Shown here piece after piece: positions 40,501-51,206 of a stretch of DNA of 64,000 nt (position 1 is its first letter; each line of letters starts with the position of its first letter). Position numbers and translations under genes: made by a program. Below the pieces are notes generated by a model. The model was given only the letters and a program-made list of their open reading frames with translations, ran no database searches and was not told the origin of the DNA. The stretch comes from Leptospira ainlahdjerensis (GTDB taxonomy: Bacteria > Spirochaetota > Leptospiria > Leptospirales > Leptospiraceae): NCBI RefSeq assembly GCF_016919175.1, contig NZ_JAFFPU010000028.1:1-64000 (forward strand), written 5' to 3'.

Positions 40501-41310
40501 CTATAGCCAGTGACTTCCCTTGGGAATATATTTTTCAGGAAGTCCTTTCTGAAAAAAGTTTTTCTTGGGCTGAATCAAATTGTAATAAAGAATATGGCGT
40601 AACGCGGCTACCCCGTCCTTCCAAGTGATTTTTTTTCCTTCCAAATAATTTCTTGGGTAATAAGAAATCGGAAATTCCTGCACTCGAATTTTGAGTCTGG
40701 CGATCTTCGCGGTGACTTCCGGTTCAAATCCGAAACGTTTGGATTCTAAGTTTATGTTCTTGATGATTTCGGACCGAAACGCCTTATAACAGGTTTCCAT
40801 ATCGGTGAGATACAATCCACTAAATACGTTAGACGCAACCGTAAGGAATCGATTGATCATATAGTGGAACGTTCTGTGAACCTGTCTTCCGTCTTTTTTG
40901 AATCTGGAACCGAACACTACGTCGGCCTTTCCCGAAACGAGTGGCCCGAGCAAAACTGCGACCTCGTCCATATCGTATTCGAAGTCCGCATCTTGAATGA
41001 TCAAAAAATTTCCGGTCGCAGACTGAATTCCTCTTTGTAAGGCGGCGCCCTTTCCTTGGTTTTTATCCTGGAGAAGAATCTGATGTGGGGATCGAAACGA
41101 AAAGGATTCTAAAATGGAAAGAGAATCGTCCTTGGAACAGTCGTCGATAAAGACAAGTTCTTTCTCGGTCGGCAATACGAGAGAATCCACTTTTTCTAAG
41201 AATTCCCGCAAATGACCCGATTCGTTATAGATCGGTATGATCAGAGACGTCTTATCTCCCGATTTTTTCTTTTTGAGAGGAGAGCTCTTTTTTTTCTTAG
41301 CGGAAACCAT
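40501..41310 (-). CDS. GT2-family glycosyltransferase (polyprenyl-phosphate sugar synthase-like), 269 aa
   Basis: GT-A fold: SLIIPIYNESGHLREFLEKV at 22-41, VFIDDCSKDDS near 53 and the QDADFEYD DxD motif near 106. LQRGIQSATGNFLIIQDAD and VFGSRF match the dolichyl-phosphate mannose synthase/GtrB group. No C-terminal membrane spans are seen, so it is a peripheral enzyme; a basic Lys-rich N-terminal 18 residues may contact membranes. Probably transfers a sugar from a nucleotide donor to a lipid carrier, working with the membrane protein encoded downstream. Confidence 0.82.
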   Translation of the reverse strand: MVSAKKKKSSPLKKKKSGDKTSLIIPIYNESGHLREFLEKVDSLVLPTEKELVFIDDCSKDDSLSILESFSFRSPHQILLQDKNQGKGAALQRGIQSATGNFLIIQDADFEYDMDEVAVLLGPLVSGKADVVFGSRFKKDGRQVHRTFHYMINRFLTVASNVFSGLYLTDMETCYKAFRSEIIKNINLESKRFGFEPEVTAKIARLKIRVQEFPISYYPRNYLEGKKITWKDGVAALRHILYYNLIQPKKNFFQKGLPEKYIPKGSHWL

Positions 41311-41513
41311 TTACTATAACATTTCTGAGAAAGTTTTGAAATCGTCAACGGTTTAAACCGTTGGGATATGTTCTCGATTCATTGAATTTATGTTCTCTGT
41401 TTATAGATCGATTCCAATGAAAACTTCTACTTGAAGAACGCCCCTCAGCCCGCGACCTCGAAAATTTTTTTACAAAAAAAACAGAGATCCGAGCGAGGCG
41501 AATTTTAAGACAT

Positions 41514-42425
<912 letters not shown>

Positions 42426-42508
42426 TCTGAGAATTCTTTGGATAACTCTCGTTTTAAGCAAGGAGGATTTTTCTTCCCAAAATGAAACCGTTTTGAAATT
42501 CTGAGCGT

Positions 42509-42814
42509 ATGATCGTGATTGCGTCCTCCTATAAAATTTTCGAAGAGAAGATAGAAGATTTCAAAAAAGTCAGTCAAGAGATGGCAAAAGAATCTCTCGA
42601 AACCGAGGAAGGTGTCCTAAGACTCGACGTTCTCCAAGTGGATGGAGATCCCGGAAAATTCTTATTTATGGAAGTGTATAAGAGCGAGGCCGTAAGAAAA
42701 GCTCATCTCGAAACTCCTCAATTTATTTCCTGGAGAAGAGCCGTTCCGGAATGGTTAAGCCAGGGAAGCACTTCGATTCAATATCTTCCGATTCACATCG
42801 ACCTTCCCGGCTAA
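42509..42814 (+). CDS. antibiotic biosynthesis monooxygenase (ABM) family protein, 101 aa
   Basis: Small dimeric alpha-beta barrel type protein: VIASSYKIFEEKIEDFKKVS, RLDVLQVDGDPGKFLFMEVY and AHLETPQFISWRRAVPEWL. The pattern fits ABM/LsrG-like proteins, which are cofactor-free oxygenases or isomerases. It lies divergent from the nitronate monooxygenase gene, so both may act on reactive small molecules. Its TAA lies in a stem-loop shared with the cyclase gene downstream on the other strand. Confidence 0.83.
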   Translation: MIVIASSYKIFEEKIEDFKKVSQEMAKESLETEEGVLRLDVLQVDGDPGKFLFMEVYKSEAVRKAHLETPQFISWRRAVPEWLSQGSTSIQYLPIHIDLPG

Positions 42815-42822
42815 CATGTGTT

Positions 42823-42830
<8 letters not shown>
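42807..42830. terminator. imperfect hairpin over convergent stop codons
   Basis: CCGGCTAA (42807-42814) faces TTATCCGG (42823-42830) with one mismatch and an 8-nt loop. The TAA codons of the two convergent genes lie in opposite arms. Confidence 0.4.
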
Positions 42831-44070
<1,240 letters not shown>

Positions 44071-44131
44071 CGGGGTATTCTGACTATAAAAGCGAGTGAG
44101 TGCAAGACCTTTTCGATGGGGAGCTTTGGAC

Positions 44132-44160
44132 TTGACAGGGAATTTTGATTCTTATATTCT
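44132..44160 (+). promoter_or_regulatory. sigma-70-type promoter of the Rrf2 gene
   Basis: TTGACA at 44132-44137 and TATTCT at 44155-44160, with exactly 17 bp between. The predicted transcript starts only about 15 nt before the ATG at 44182, and no ribosome site is visible in that short leader. Confidence 0.65.
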
Positions 44161-44179
44161 GTAACCAGACACTTTACAG
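44159..44179. promoter_or_regulatory. candidate Rrf2 operator
   Basis: CTGTAA (44159-44164) and TTACAG (44174-44179) form a 6-bp inverted repeat overlapping the -10 box and expected start site. The position suits autorepression by the encoded regulator. Confidence 0.45.
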
Positions 44180-44181
44180 AT

Positions 44182-44601
44182 ATGACCAGCCGGTTTACAG
44201 TCGCGATTCACATTCTTTCCCTGCTTTCGTTAAGCGAAGGCAAAACCAGAACGTCCGAAGAGCTTGCGGAAAGTGTGAACACAAATCCCGTGGTGATCCG
44301 TAAAATTCTTTCCCTTTTGAAAAATCAAGGAATCGTCCGAAATCAGATGGGCCCCAACGGCGGTTACATTCTGGCAAAACCTTCCTCCGAGATCAACCTA
44401 AAGGAAATCTACGAAGCGATCGACGAGAAGATCTTTCAGATGCACTCGAAAACTCCCAACAAGAAATGTATCTGCGGTCATTCCATTCAACCGATTTTGA
44501 CAAAGGTTTATGAAAAGGCCGAACGCGTGTTAGAAGACGAGCTCGGTTCCACCAATTTGGATTCGATCACGAAAGAGATTCTGACCTTTTCTAAGAAATG
44601 A
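44182..44601 (+). CDS. Rrf2-family transcriptional regulator, 139 aa
   Basis: Winged helix-turn-helix of Rrf2 type: [15 protein letters not shown] at the start, [20 protein letters not shown] as recognition helices and [20 protein letters not shown] as wing, followed by the dimer helix. Only two closely spaced cysteines (Cys96, Cys98 in KKCICGH) are present instead of the three that ligate an Fe-S cluster in IscR/NsrR, so the sensing mode differs. A perfect inverted repeat at its own promoter suggests autoregulation. The target genes are not evident. Confidence 0.86.
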   Translation: MTSRFTVAIHILSLLSLSEGKTRTSEELAESVNTNPVVIRKILSLLKNQGIVRNQMGPNGGYILAKPSSEINLKEIYEAIDEKIFQMHSKTPNKKCICGHSIQPILTKVYEKAERVLEDELGSTNLDSITKEILTFSKK

Positions 44602-45040
44602 TTTTGCCCGAGTAACCGTGTCGCGCATCCCTTCGTGTCTTTTATAAAACCGTTATAGAAATTCGATACAATGCTCTGGAAGCTCCGATAAAATGTAGGA
44701 ATTCCTTCGGATTTACGCCCCTTTTTTGGGATGCAAGTTTCCAACAGACGGATCGCCGCCGGATTTTTTATTGGAGTTCCTACGTTCTGAGATTTTGAAA
44801 AAGTATCTCGTTTCCTATTCTTTCTCCGACATTCACCTGAATCTGCGGCCGCTCGGCAAAGGAGAAGAAGCAAACCTTTTTTGAGCCAAGAGCGTGTAGG
44901 AACTCCCCAAAGGATTTAAAAAAAGCTCGCTGACATTCCGCTTTTGGGATTTGAAAAATTCTTCACTTCTTTCTTTATTTTGTAACTTTTCTAAATACAT
45001 TTAAAGGCTATCGGGTCTAAGAAAAAGCCGGAGGTTTTTT
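44602..45040. other. intergenic region with inverted-repeat elements
   Basis: Contains a unit bounded by GTAGGAATTCC (44695) and GGAGTTCCTAC (44773-44783), plus a GTAGGAACTCCCC element at 44896. The promoter of the HtrA-like gene should be in 44940-45020 but could not be fixed. No small gene. Confidence 0.5.
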
Positions 45041-46033
45041 ATGATTCAATGGGTTCAATCTGGTTCCCAAGATCCTGTTTCGGACAACGTCTCCCGATTT
45101 TCTTCTTCGGAAAGAGAAGAAGATCCGATGGATGCCTATTCCAGAGCGGTCACCAACGCGGTGGAAACCGTAAGTCCGGCGGTTGTTCATCTCAAAGTAA
45201 GCGGGAATCGCGGAGGTGGGGCCGGTTCCGGATTCTTAATTTCACCCGACGGTTTTGTCGTAACGAATCAACATGTAGTCGAAAACGCGTCCGAGATCAA
45301 CGCTGAATTTCCCGATGGAAGAAGCCTCAAGGCGATGAAGATCGGAGAAGACCCCATGACCGATATCGCCGTATTAAAAGTCACGAGCGATCCTTTTCCT
45401 TATCTGCATTTTTCAAAACCGACTTCCGTAAAAGTCGGACAACTCGCGATCGCGATCGGAAATCCCCTGGGTTACGAATCCACCGTAACGGCCGGGGTAG
45501 TCAGTGCATTGGGAAGGAGCCTTCGCTCCCGTTCGGGAAGATTGATCGAGGATGTGATCCAAACCGACGCCGCTCTCAATCCCGGAAACTCAGGCGGACC
45601 TTTGGTGAATTCAAGAGGAGAATTGATCGGAATCAACACCGCGATCATTCCATCGGCTCAGGGAATTTGTTTTGCGGTCGGCTCCGGCACGGCGGAATAC
45701 GTGATTACCCGTCTGATGAAAAACGGTTTTGTAAAACGAGGTTATCTCGGAATTGCGGGGCAGAACCAGATTATTTCCAATCGATTGAAAATCTTCAATA
45801 AGTTGGAACAGAGTTCGGGGGTTCTTGTGATCGAAGTGGAGAATTCTTCTCCTGCTGCTTACAGTCTATTAAGAAAAGGTGATATGATTCTTTCTCTAAA
45901 CGATACCACCATCCGTTCCATCGACGACATGCACCGAACCCTGGATGAATCTACGATCCATAAGACTCTACCGATTCGAGTTTTAAGGGAAGGCTCTTTG
46001 AGGACCTTTTCCATCCAGACCGGGGAAATTTGA
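45041..46033 (+). CDS. HtrA/DegP-like serine protease with PDZ domain, no signal peptide, 330 aa
   Basis: Trypsin-like domain with His78 (TNQHVV), Asp108 (MTDIAVL) and Ser184 (GNSGGPL) in place, preceded by VSPAVVHLKV and GSGFLISPDGFVVT. A single PDZ domain follows at about 235-330 (GVLVIEVENSSPAAYSLL, GDMILSLNDTTI). The N-terminus (MIQWVQSGSQDPVSDN) has no hydrophobic signal, so the protein should stay in the cytoplasm, unlike typical periplasmic HtrA/DegP. Ribosome site GGAGG precedes the ATG. Role: protein quality control or regulated cleavage; targets unknown. Confidence 0.87.
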   Translation: MIQWVQSGSQDPVSDNVSRFSSSEREEDPMDAYSRAVTNAVETVSPAVVHLKVSGNRGGGAGSGFLISPDGFVVTNQHVVENASEINAEFPDGRSLKAMKIGEDPMTDIAVLKVTSDPFPYLHFSKPTSVKVGQLAIAIGNPLGYESTVTAGVVSALGRSLRSRSGRLIEDVIQTDAALNPGNSGGPLVNSRGELIGINTAIIPSAQGICFAVGSGTAEYVITRLMKNGFVKRGYLGIAGQNQIISNRLKIFNKLEQSSGVLVIEVENSSPAAYSLLRKGDMILSLNDTTIRSIDDMHRTLDESTIHKTLPIRVLREGSLRTFSIQTGEI

Positions 46034-46574
46034 TCGAGGAATCGACAATGATTTCTTAAAAACGGTCTTTGTAGGAACTCTCACCTTTTTTGACGGAAGC
46101 TCCTTCCGGTCGGCGCGTGTAAGACGCCTTTGGGTTTTTCGATCCATGTTTTTTTTTGAGAATTCTAAGAATCTGCGGGAGTTCCTACGTTTTTTTGTAC
46201 AAAAAAGGCTCTGAAAAAATCGGGGCCAAAGCTTGTTAAAAAAAGGAGTTCCTCAAAATAAGAAGTAGTCCAGAAAACTTAAAAATGTGGGAACTCTCAC
46301 ATTTTTTGGATAATGAAGAACGATTCAAAATCTCAGACAAAAATCTATGCGACGTAATCTGTGGGAACTCACACAGTTACATTCGAATTTTATAAAGTGA
46401 GAATCTTTTACCCTCTCAGGTTTTTGGCCTGCTCTAAATTCTCATTGGAGTTCCCACGTTTTTTGTATAAAAAGGCTCTGAAAAAATCGGGGCCAAAGCT
46501 TGTTAAAAAAAAAGGAGTTCCTCAAAATAAGAACTCCTCGGAAAAAGTTCAAAATAGAAATTTTGTAGGAACTC
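46034..46574. other. repeat-rich intergenic region
   Basis: About 540 bp with six GTRGGAACTC elements, two units with terminal inverted repeats (46071-46188 and 46361-46457) and an 87-bp direct repeat (46178-46264 and 46447-46533). No gene seen; a plus-strand open frame near 46361-46792 crosses the pirin gene on the other strand and is rejected. Confidence 0.6.
46178..46533. repeat. pair of 87-bp direct repeats
   Basis: Copy A 46178-46264 and copy B 46447-46533 share GGAGTTCCYACG, GGCTCTGAAAAAATCGGGGC, CAAAGCTTGTTAAAAA and GGAGTTCCTCAAAATAAGAA almost without change. Confidence 0.85.
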
Positions 46575-47282
46575 TTACTTCGGCGTATCGATCGCGAGAA
46601 GTTCGGATTCTTCCAAAAACTTCACTTCCATTTTGGAGGAAGTCGGAAGTCCCAAGCCGTCCCTTGCCGACATTTTATTTCCCTCGATTTCGACGGAGCC
46701 TGAAATCAGAAAAAAATAAACGCCTCCATTTTTATTTTTTGGAATATAATCGATTCTTAAATCTTTGTTCCCGTGTGCGAGAGAAAAAGTAACGTTCTGA
46801 TTGATCCAAACAGCTCCATTGCCTTTTTCTGGAGATACGACCGTTTGAAATTTCCCCTGACGATCCTCCACGTTAAACTTCCTCTGCTCATAACGGGGAG
46901 TGATACCGATCTTTTCCGGTAGAATCCAGATTTGTAAAAAATTGACGGAATCTTTTGTGGAAGCGTTGTATTCGGAATGTACGATTCCGGTTCCCGCAGA
47001 CATGATTTGCACTTCTCCTGCTTCGATGACGGTGCTGTTCCCTTCGCTGTCCTTATGTTCCAGACTTCCCGAAAGTGGAATCGAAACGATTTCCATATTC
47101 TCATGCGGGTGCGGCGGAAAACCCTTTCCCGCGATTACTATATCGTCGTTTAGAACCCTGAGTTTACCGAATTGAACCCGATTCGGTTCATAATAAGAAC
47201 TGAAACTGAAAGTATGTCTGCTCTTCAGCCAACCAAAGTCCGCCTTTCCTCTTGTTTCCTGCGCGTGGTATACTGCTTCCAT
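46575..47282 (-). CDS. pirin-family cupin protein, 235 aa
   Basis: Bicupin pirin: FGWLKSRHTFSFSSYYEPNR at the start, then KGFPPHPHENMEIVSIPLSG with the metal-binding His-His-His-Glu cluster, and MSAGTGIVHSEYNAS. The C-terminal cupin begins near 130. Family members are quercetin 2,3-dioxygenases or redox-sensing regulators. The ATG at 47282 has an AGGAGATAT ribosome site. The stop codon lies within one of the GTAGGAACTCTTAC elements. Cytoplasmic. Confidence 0.86.
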   Translation of the reverse strand: MEAVYHAQETRGKADFGWLKSRHTFSFSSYYEPNRVQFGKLRVLNDDIVIAGKGFPPHPHENMEIVSIPLSGSLEHKDSEGNSTVIEAGEVQIMSAGTGIVHSEYNASTKDSVNFLQIWILPEKIGITPRYEQRKFNVEDRQGKFQTVVSPEKGNGAVWINQNVTFSLAHGNKDLRIDYIPKNKNGGVYFFLISGSVEIEGNKMSARDGLGLPTSSKMEVKFLEESELLAIDTPK

Positions 47283-47377
47283 ATATCTCCTGAAAATTAG
47301 ACTCTCTGAATGTAAATTTGTAGAAGATCCCGCGCATTTTCGAAATCAAAGCCGGATTTTTTATGTAAGAATTTTTG

Positions 47378-48526
47378 CTAAAAGAAGAATCGAATAAAAC
47401 CCGTAACACAACCCAGAAAGAATCCGAGGATACTTCCGTTGATCCGAATCGTTTCCAGAACGTTTCGAGTTTTCCATTCTAAATTTTTTCTGAGATCTTT
47501 CGGATCCAGACTTTGTAGTCTAGTCGTGATCTGTTTTCCGATATAACCGGAAACTCCTTCGTCCACGCGTTTTTCCACGAATTCCAAAACTGAACGAAGC
47601 GGCGCGTATTCTTGCAGGGTTTTGATCTCGCCGATTTCTTTGAGATGAGTTTGAATCAGAGCTCCCAGAAGTCGGCTTGCTTGATCCTTTAAAAATCCCA
47701 TCAGGGAACGAACCGCCTTTTCCCTTTGTTCCAAGGGCAGTTCGTTCCAAGAGGATATATATGTTTCCGTGGAAGCTGCCATCAGGTTTACGAGTTTTTC
47801 TATCGTCTTCTCGTCTTTGGATTCTATTACAAGTCCTTGTTTGACGTGATTTCCGTATTCCTTCAATTTTTTCGGAAAGTCTACGACAAGACTCAGGACC
47901 ACCTGGGCTACTAAATTCATCTTTCCTAATATTTCTTGCAGAAGTGATCTGAATTCCTCAGTATCGGCGACGCGGATCATGGATTCCCCAATCAGAAGTT
48001 TGATCGTATCCATAATCTCTTTTTGTCGGTTTAATTCTTTCAATAAAGCGACATCGGTTCCCGAAAACTGGTAATGAACGATATATCCCACTATGTCCTC
48101 CTCCACCTTTTCAAAAAGTTGATTTAGGACCTCCTTGGTTTTAACTTCGTTACCGAAAGTCTCCAAAAGAACTTCGTGTACGTCGTCTCTGGTTGTGGGG
48201 TCTTCCAAAACCATTCGAATCCTGGAACGAATCACCTCGTGATGTAATAGATCGCCTGCCACCCAGTTTCCGATTTCGCCTGCGAGTGTAAAACTGTCCT
48301 CTTCGATCGCCTTGTATGTTTTCCAAACTGCAAACCAATCACAAAGTCCTCCGATCAATCCACCCTCTAACGCCGATAATACGATTTTGGAAGCGGGAGA
48401 TTCCGGATTTCCGAAGAATAAAATCCCGAGGATCGAGACTGAAAACGCGACCAGGAGAGAATTGGAAAATATCTGTCTTTTTCGAAACGGAGTTTTGGCG
48501 GATCTTGAAGACGCAAAAAAAATCAA
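47378..48526 (-). CDS. DUF445 family membrane protein, 382 aa
   Basis: N-terminal membrane span ([18 protein letters not shown]), then the family motif [20 protein letters not shown], a long helical body and a C-terminal span ([19 protein letters not shown]). Known family of unknown function, possibly linked to inner-membrane or lipid homeostasis. The start is TTG at 48526 inside the last codons of the upstream gene (TTGA overlap), with an AAGGAA ribosome site in that gene, so expression is translationally coupled to it. Confidence 0.8.
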   Translation of the reverse strand: MIFFASSRSAKTPFRKRQIFSNSLLVAFSVSILGILFFGNPESPASKIVLSALEGGLIGGLCDWFAVWKTYKAIEEDSFTLAGEIGNWVAGDLLHHEVIRSRIRMVLEDPTTRDDVHEVLLETFGNEVKTKEVLNQLFEKVEEDIVGYIVHYQFSGTDVALLKELNRQKEIMDTIKLLIGESMIRVADTEEFRSLLQEILGKMNLVAQVVLSLVVDFPKKLKEYGNHVKQGLVIESKDEKTIEKLVNLMAASTETYISSWNELPLEQREKAVRSLMGFLKDQASRLLGALIQTHLKEIGEIKTLQEYAPLRSVLEFVEKRVDEGVSGYIGKQITTRLQSLDPKDLRKNLEWKTRNVLETIRINGSILGFFLGCVTGFIRFFF

Positions 48527-50877
48527 TTGGATAATTTCCTTCGGTTTAAGAACGTCGCCCCGAGAAACAAAAGAGGCAGGAGCAATTGAAGAAAGGTAAT
48601 TAGGTAGGATCGAATATCATAAAATACGAATCGATTCAGCTTTTGTCTGGAACAAAAATAAAACTGACCTTCCAGAGTTCGATAACTGATTTCTCCGTTT
48701 TCCGATTTCCAAAGGGGGAAGAATCCTGATCGGATGAGAACCGGAGAACAAACGTTCTCGTCTTGGATCGACGGGAGCTCCCAAGCAATCAGGGAATCAT
48801 CCCATGAAAACGGATGAATTTCCGTTCCTGCCCCGCTCATTTCTTTTTCGAAATCAATCTTAACCTTCGATTTTTTTTTCGTATTCTCCTCTTCTCGGAG
48901 CGAAACGAGTCTCTGAAGTTCCGACTTCAACCGGGAAAACGGAACCGCACCGGAAAAAGCATTCTCGTCCTTTTTATATTCTTCCGTCGTGATCGGAATC
49001 AAAGAAATTGAAAGTGTATAAAGAGAATGTAATGCGAACTCGGAAATATCCTCGGATCGAACCGATGTTCTCCTTTCCTGTCCGGCGTCGTCGATCAATA
49101 AAGCCCAAGGTTTCGAGGACAAAAGTTCTAACGGCGGTTTGGCGATGTTCAACTTCCAAAGAATCCATTCTCCTTTTTTTGCGATCAGAGTAAAAGAATC
49201 CGGAAGATTCACGGCGAACTGATTGAGCGCTTCCGACTTTAAAAACAGATGAGTCACACCTCTTTCTTGAAGTAGGTTTAAAAACAAATCCGAAAGTTTG
49301 TCCCTTTCCTGCACCGGACGTAGATTGGATTGTTTCCCGTAAGTGACCAAAGAACTTTTAGGCCCTTGTGACGGAAAGAGTTGGATGATTTCCTCCGGAG
49401 ACGAAGGTAAAGAATTTTCAAAACGGTTTTGTAAAACGAGATTTCGTCTAACGGACTGTCTCACAAAAACGGAGGCCCATTTCGAATCTAAAGAATTGGC
49501 TCCTCCCGTAATTTCTTCGGAAGCAATGAGGGAAGAATACGGAGTTTCCTTTAGAATCCCGATCCATTCTTCTTTTTGGCTCCAGATCGCGGAAGGCGTT
49601 TTGGAAAGGTCTTCGATTCCCGTGGAAGGACCGGGGATCGTGACGATAAAACGAATCATTCCTAATATAAAAAGAATCAGCCCCGTCCATAGTTTCCATT
49701 TTCCCGGCGCGAGATTTTTGAGAAAAAAACGGGCCGTGACCAAAGCGGCAAATGTGAGAAAGACGAGAGAAACATTGAGAGCGGTATACCACTTAACGTG
49801 TAACCAAGGAAAAATCAAGGACAATGAAGAATCGGTGGCCATCCAATAAAATAGAAGGGCTCCAAAAATCAGAAATCTCGAAATCGGAGGAAGCAATTTG
49901 CGGATAAACAACAAGCGAATTCCGATCACAAAAAGAATCGGGAATAAAAGATGAATCCAATACTGATCGATCAAAATCTGTTTAAAAACGTCCAAAAACT
50001 TTTCAGGTCTTGCGACCGAATTCGAAAATTCTTCTCCCAAAAGAGAAAGAAGTCCGTTGATCGGATAAGAAACGGGAGGGTTTTGCTGAAACGGAACGTA
50101 TGCAAAGTAATTCCAAAGAACGGGTAACGCGACAAGAACCGGTAAAAGAAAGATAAAAAGAATTTCTAAAAATTCAAACTCGTCTTTGTAAAAAAGAAAA
50201 TAGATCCCGAGCGAAACCGCGTAAAAAAGCGACATCTCGTAATGAGTGTAAAACACGAGTGAACCGGTTATCAGATTCTTCGCAAAAGACGAAACTTTAC
50301 CCGTATAACGAAACTTTTCCAGATAGTAGATCGCAAGAATCGCAAACCCGAGACCTAACACCGATGAGATGGAATTCTGAAAAACTCCTATCACACCCGC
50401 GCCGACGACACGATCCCCGGGATACAAAAAATAAAACATCAAACCGGTCATCGCAAGAAGTGCGTTTCCTGGACTGAGATTGGTTTCGGTGAGAAAGAGA
50501 AAGCCCAGTTTTAAAAAGGCGTAAGAAAACAAAAAGAGAGTCAGAAGAATCCCCAAATTGAAGGCGACGCCAAAAGGAAGAAAAAAAAGAAAAAATGTGT
50601 GTAAGAAGGAAACTAAAAAAAAGAAAAACGGAGATTGAAAGTAGAATGTAGGACTCCCTCCGTGAAGAGAACGATCGTAACCTGAGGATAAAAAATTCTT
50701 AAAAAGAACCTGATAGTCCTGGGCGATCAGATATTGATTCTGCAAGGAGACCGAATCGGGAACGGAATCCGAAAACAAAAATCTAAACTGAATGGAAAGA
50801 AAAAGGAGAACTAAAAAAAATACGAGAGGCTTTCTTGCGGCGTGGGGAATTTTCCATTTCCCCGTGATGATTTGCAT
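48523..50877 (-). CDS. large polytopic membrane protein, 784 aa
   Basis: About twelve hydrophobic spans in residues 18-430, then a soluble domain of about 330 residues and one more span at the C-terminus ([20 protein letters not shown]). The loop after span 1 contains [16 protein letters not shown], and [14 protein letters not shown] follows, which recalls GT-C-type or YfhO-like membrane glycosyltransferases, but no catalytic signature is certain. Coupled to the DUF445 gene downstream by overlap. Likely works in envelope polymer or glycolipid synthesis; unproven. Confidence 0.6.
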   Translation of the reverse strand: MQIITGKWKIPHAARKPLVFFLVLLFLSIQFRFLFSDSVPDSVSLQNQYLIAQDYQVLFKNFLSSGYDRSLHGGSPTFYFQSPFFFFLVSFLHTFFLFFLPFGVAFNLGILLTLFLFSYAFLKLGFLFLTETNLSPGNALLAMTGLMFYFLYPGDRVVGAGVIGVFQNSISSVLGLGFAILAIYYLEKFRYTGKVSSFAKNLITGSLVFYTHYEMSLFYAVSLGIYFLFYKDEFEFLEILFIFLLPVLVALPVLWNYFAYVPFQQNPPVSYPINGLLSLLGEEFSNSVARPEKFLDVFKQILIDQYWIHLLFPILFVIGIRLLFIRKLLPPISRFLIFGALLFYWMATDSSLSLIFPWLHVKWYTALNVSLVFLTFAALVTARFFLKNLAPGKWKLWTGLILFILGMIRFIVTIPGPSTGIEDLSKTPSAIWSQKEEWIGILKETPYSSLIASEEITGGANSLDSKWASVFVRQSVRRNLVLQNRFENSLPSSPEEIIQLFPSQGPKSSLVTYGKQSNLRPVQERDKLSDLFLNLLQERGVTHLFLKSEALNQFAVNLPDSFTLIAKKGEWILWKLNIAKPPLELLSSKPWALLIDDAGQERRTSVRSEDISEFALHSLYTLSISLIPITTEEYKKDENAFSGAVPFSRLKSELQRLVSLREEENTKKKSKVKIDFEKEMSGAGTEIHPFSWDDSLIAWELPSIQDENVCSPVLIRSGFFPLWKSENGEISYRTLEGQFYFCSRQKLNRFVFYDIRSYLITFLQLLLPLLFLGATFLNRRKLSN

Positions 50878-50916
50878 GGGATGATTCTTACGAAACCCGC
50901 TTTCCTGACAAGCAAA

Positions 50917-50964
50917 ACGGATAAGGGCCGATCCGTCTTTGGTCCGCAGAAAAGGACCAAAGAC
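50917..50964 (-). terminator. perfect 11-bp hairpin plus second hairpin with U-tract
   Basis: GTCTTTGGTCC (50935-50945) and GGACCAAAGAC (50954-50964) form a perfect 11-bp stem starting 7 nt after the stop of the 44-residue gene. A second stem, ACGGAT (50917-50922) with ATCCGT (50931-50936), is followed on the minus strand by TTTTGCTTGT. Confidence 0.7.
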
Positions 50965-50971
50965 AAAGAAA

Positions 50972-51106
50972 TCATTCCTTCTTTGCGTTTTCTTGAACGT
51001 ATTTTTTAAAGTCGGCTTCGGACATTTTATCGGCGTAAAGGGGATAGAGGGCGGCGATCAATTCTTCTAAGGTTGGAAATTTGGCGCCATCAAGTTTGTA
51101 AGCCAT
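50972..51106 (-). CDS. small acidic/basic protein, 44 aa
   Basis: Short gene beginning [16 protein letters not shown] and ending ENAKKE. It has a strong GAGGAGT ribosome site 5 nt before the ATG at 51106 and a dedicated terminator immediately downstream (50917-50964). The product is hydrophilic, predicted helical in two segments, with no signal peptide and no Cys. No family was recognised. It lies between the phosphatase gene (start 53315) and the membrane protein gene (stop 48523), both on the same strand. Function unknown; the gene signals make it a real small gene. Confidence 0.72.
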   Translation of the reverse strand: MAYKLDGAKFPTLEELIAALYPLYADKMSEADFKKYVQENAKKE

Positions 51107-51206
51107 AGAGACTCCTCGGGATTCTAAAATCTAAGAAAGATCCGTTTTGAATCCGCGTATTGTCATCTTTTTTTCGAACCCATTTCTATAAATCGAAAAA
51201 CCGTCT

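Noticed and set aside
46361..46792. 143-residue plus-strand frame
   Set aside because: Begins in repeat DNA and runs antisense through the pirin gene; no protein-like composition.
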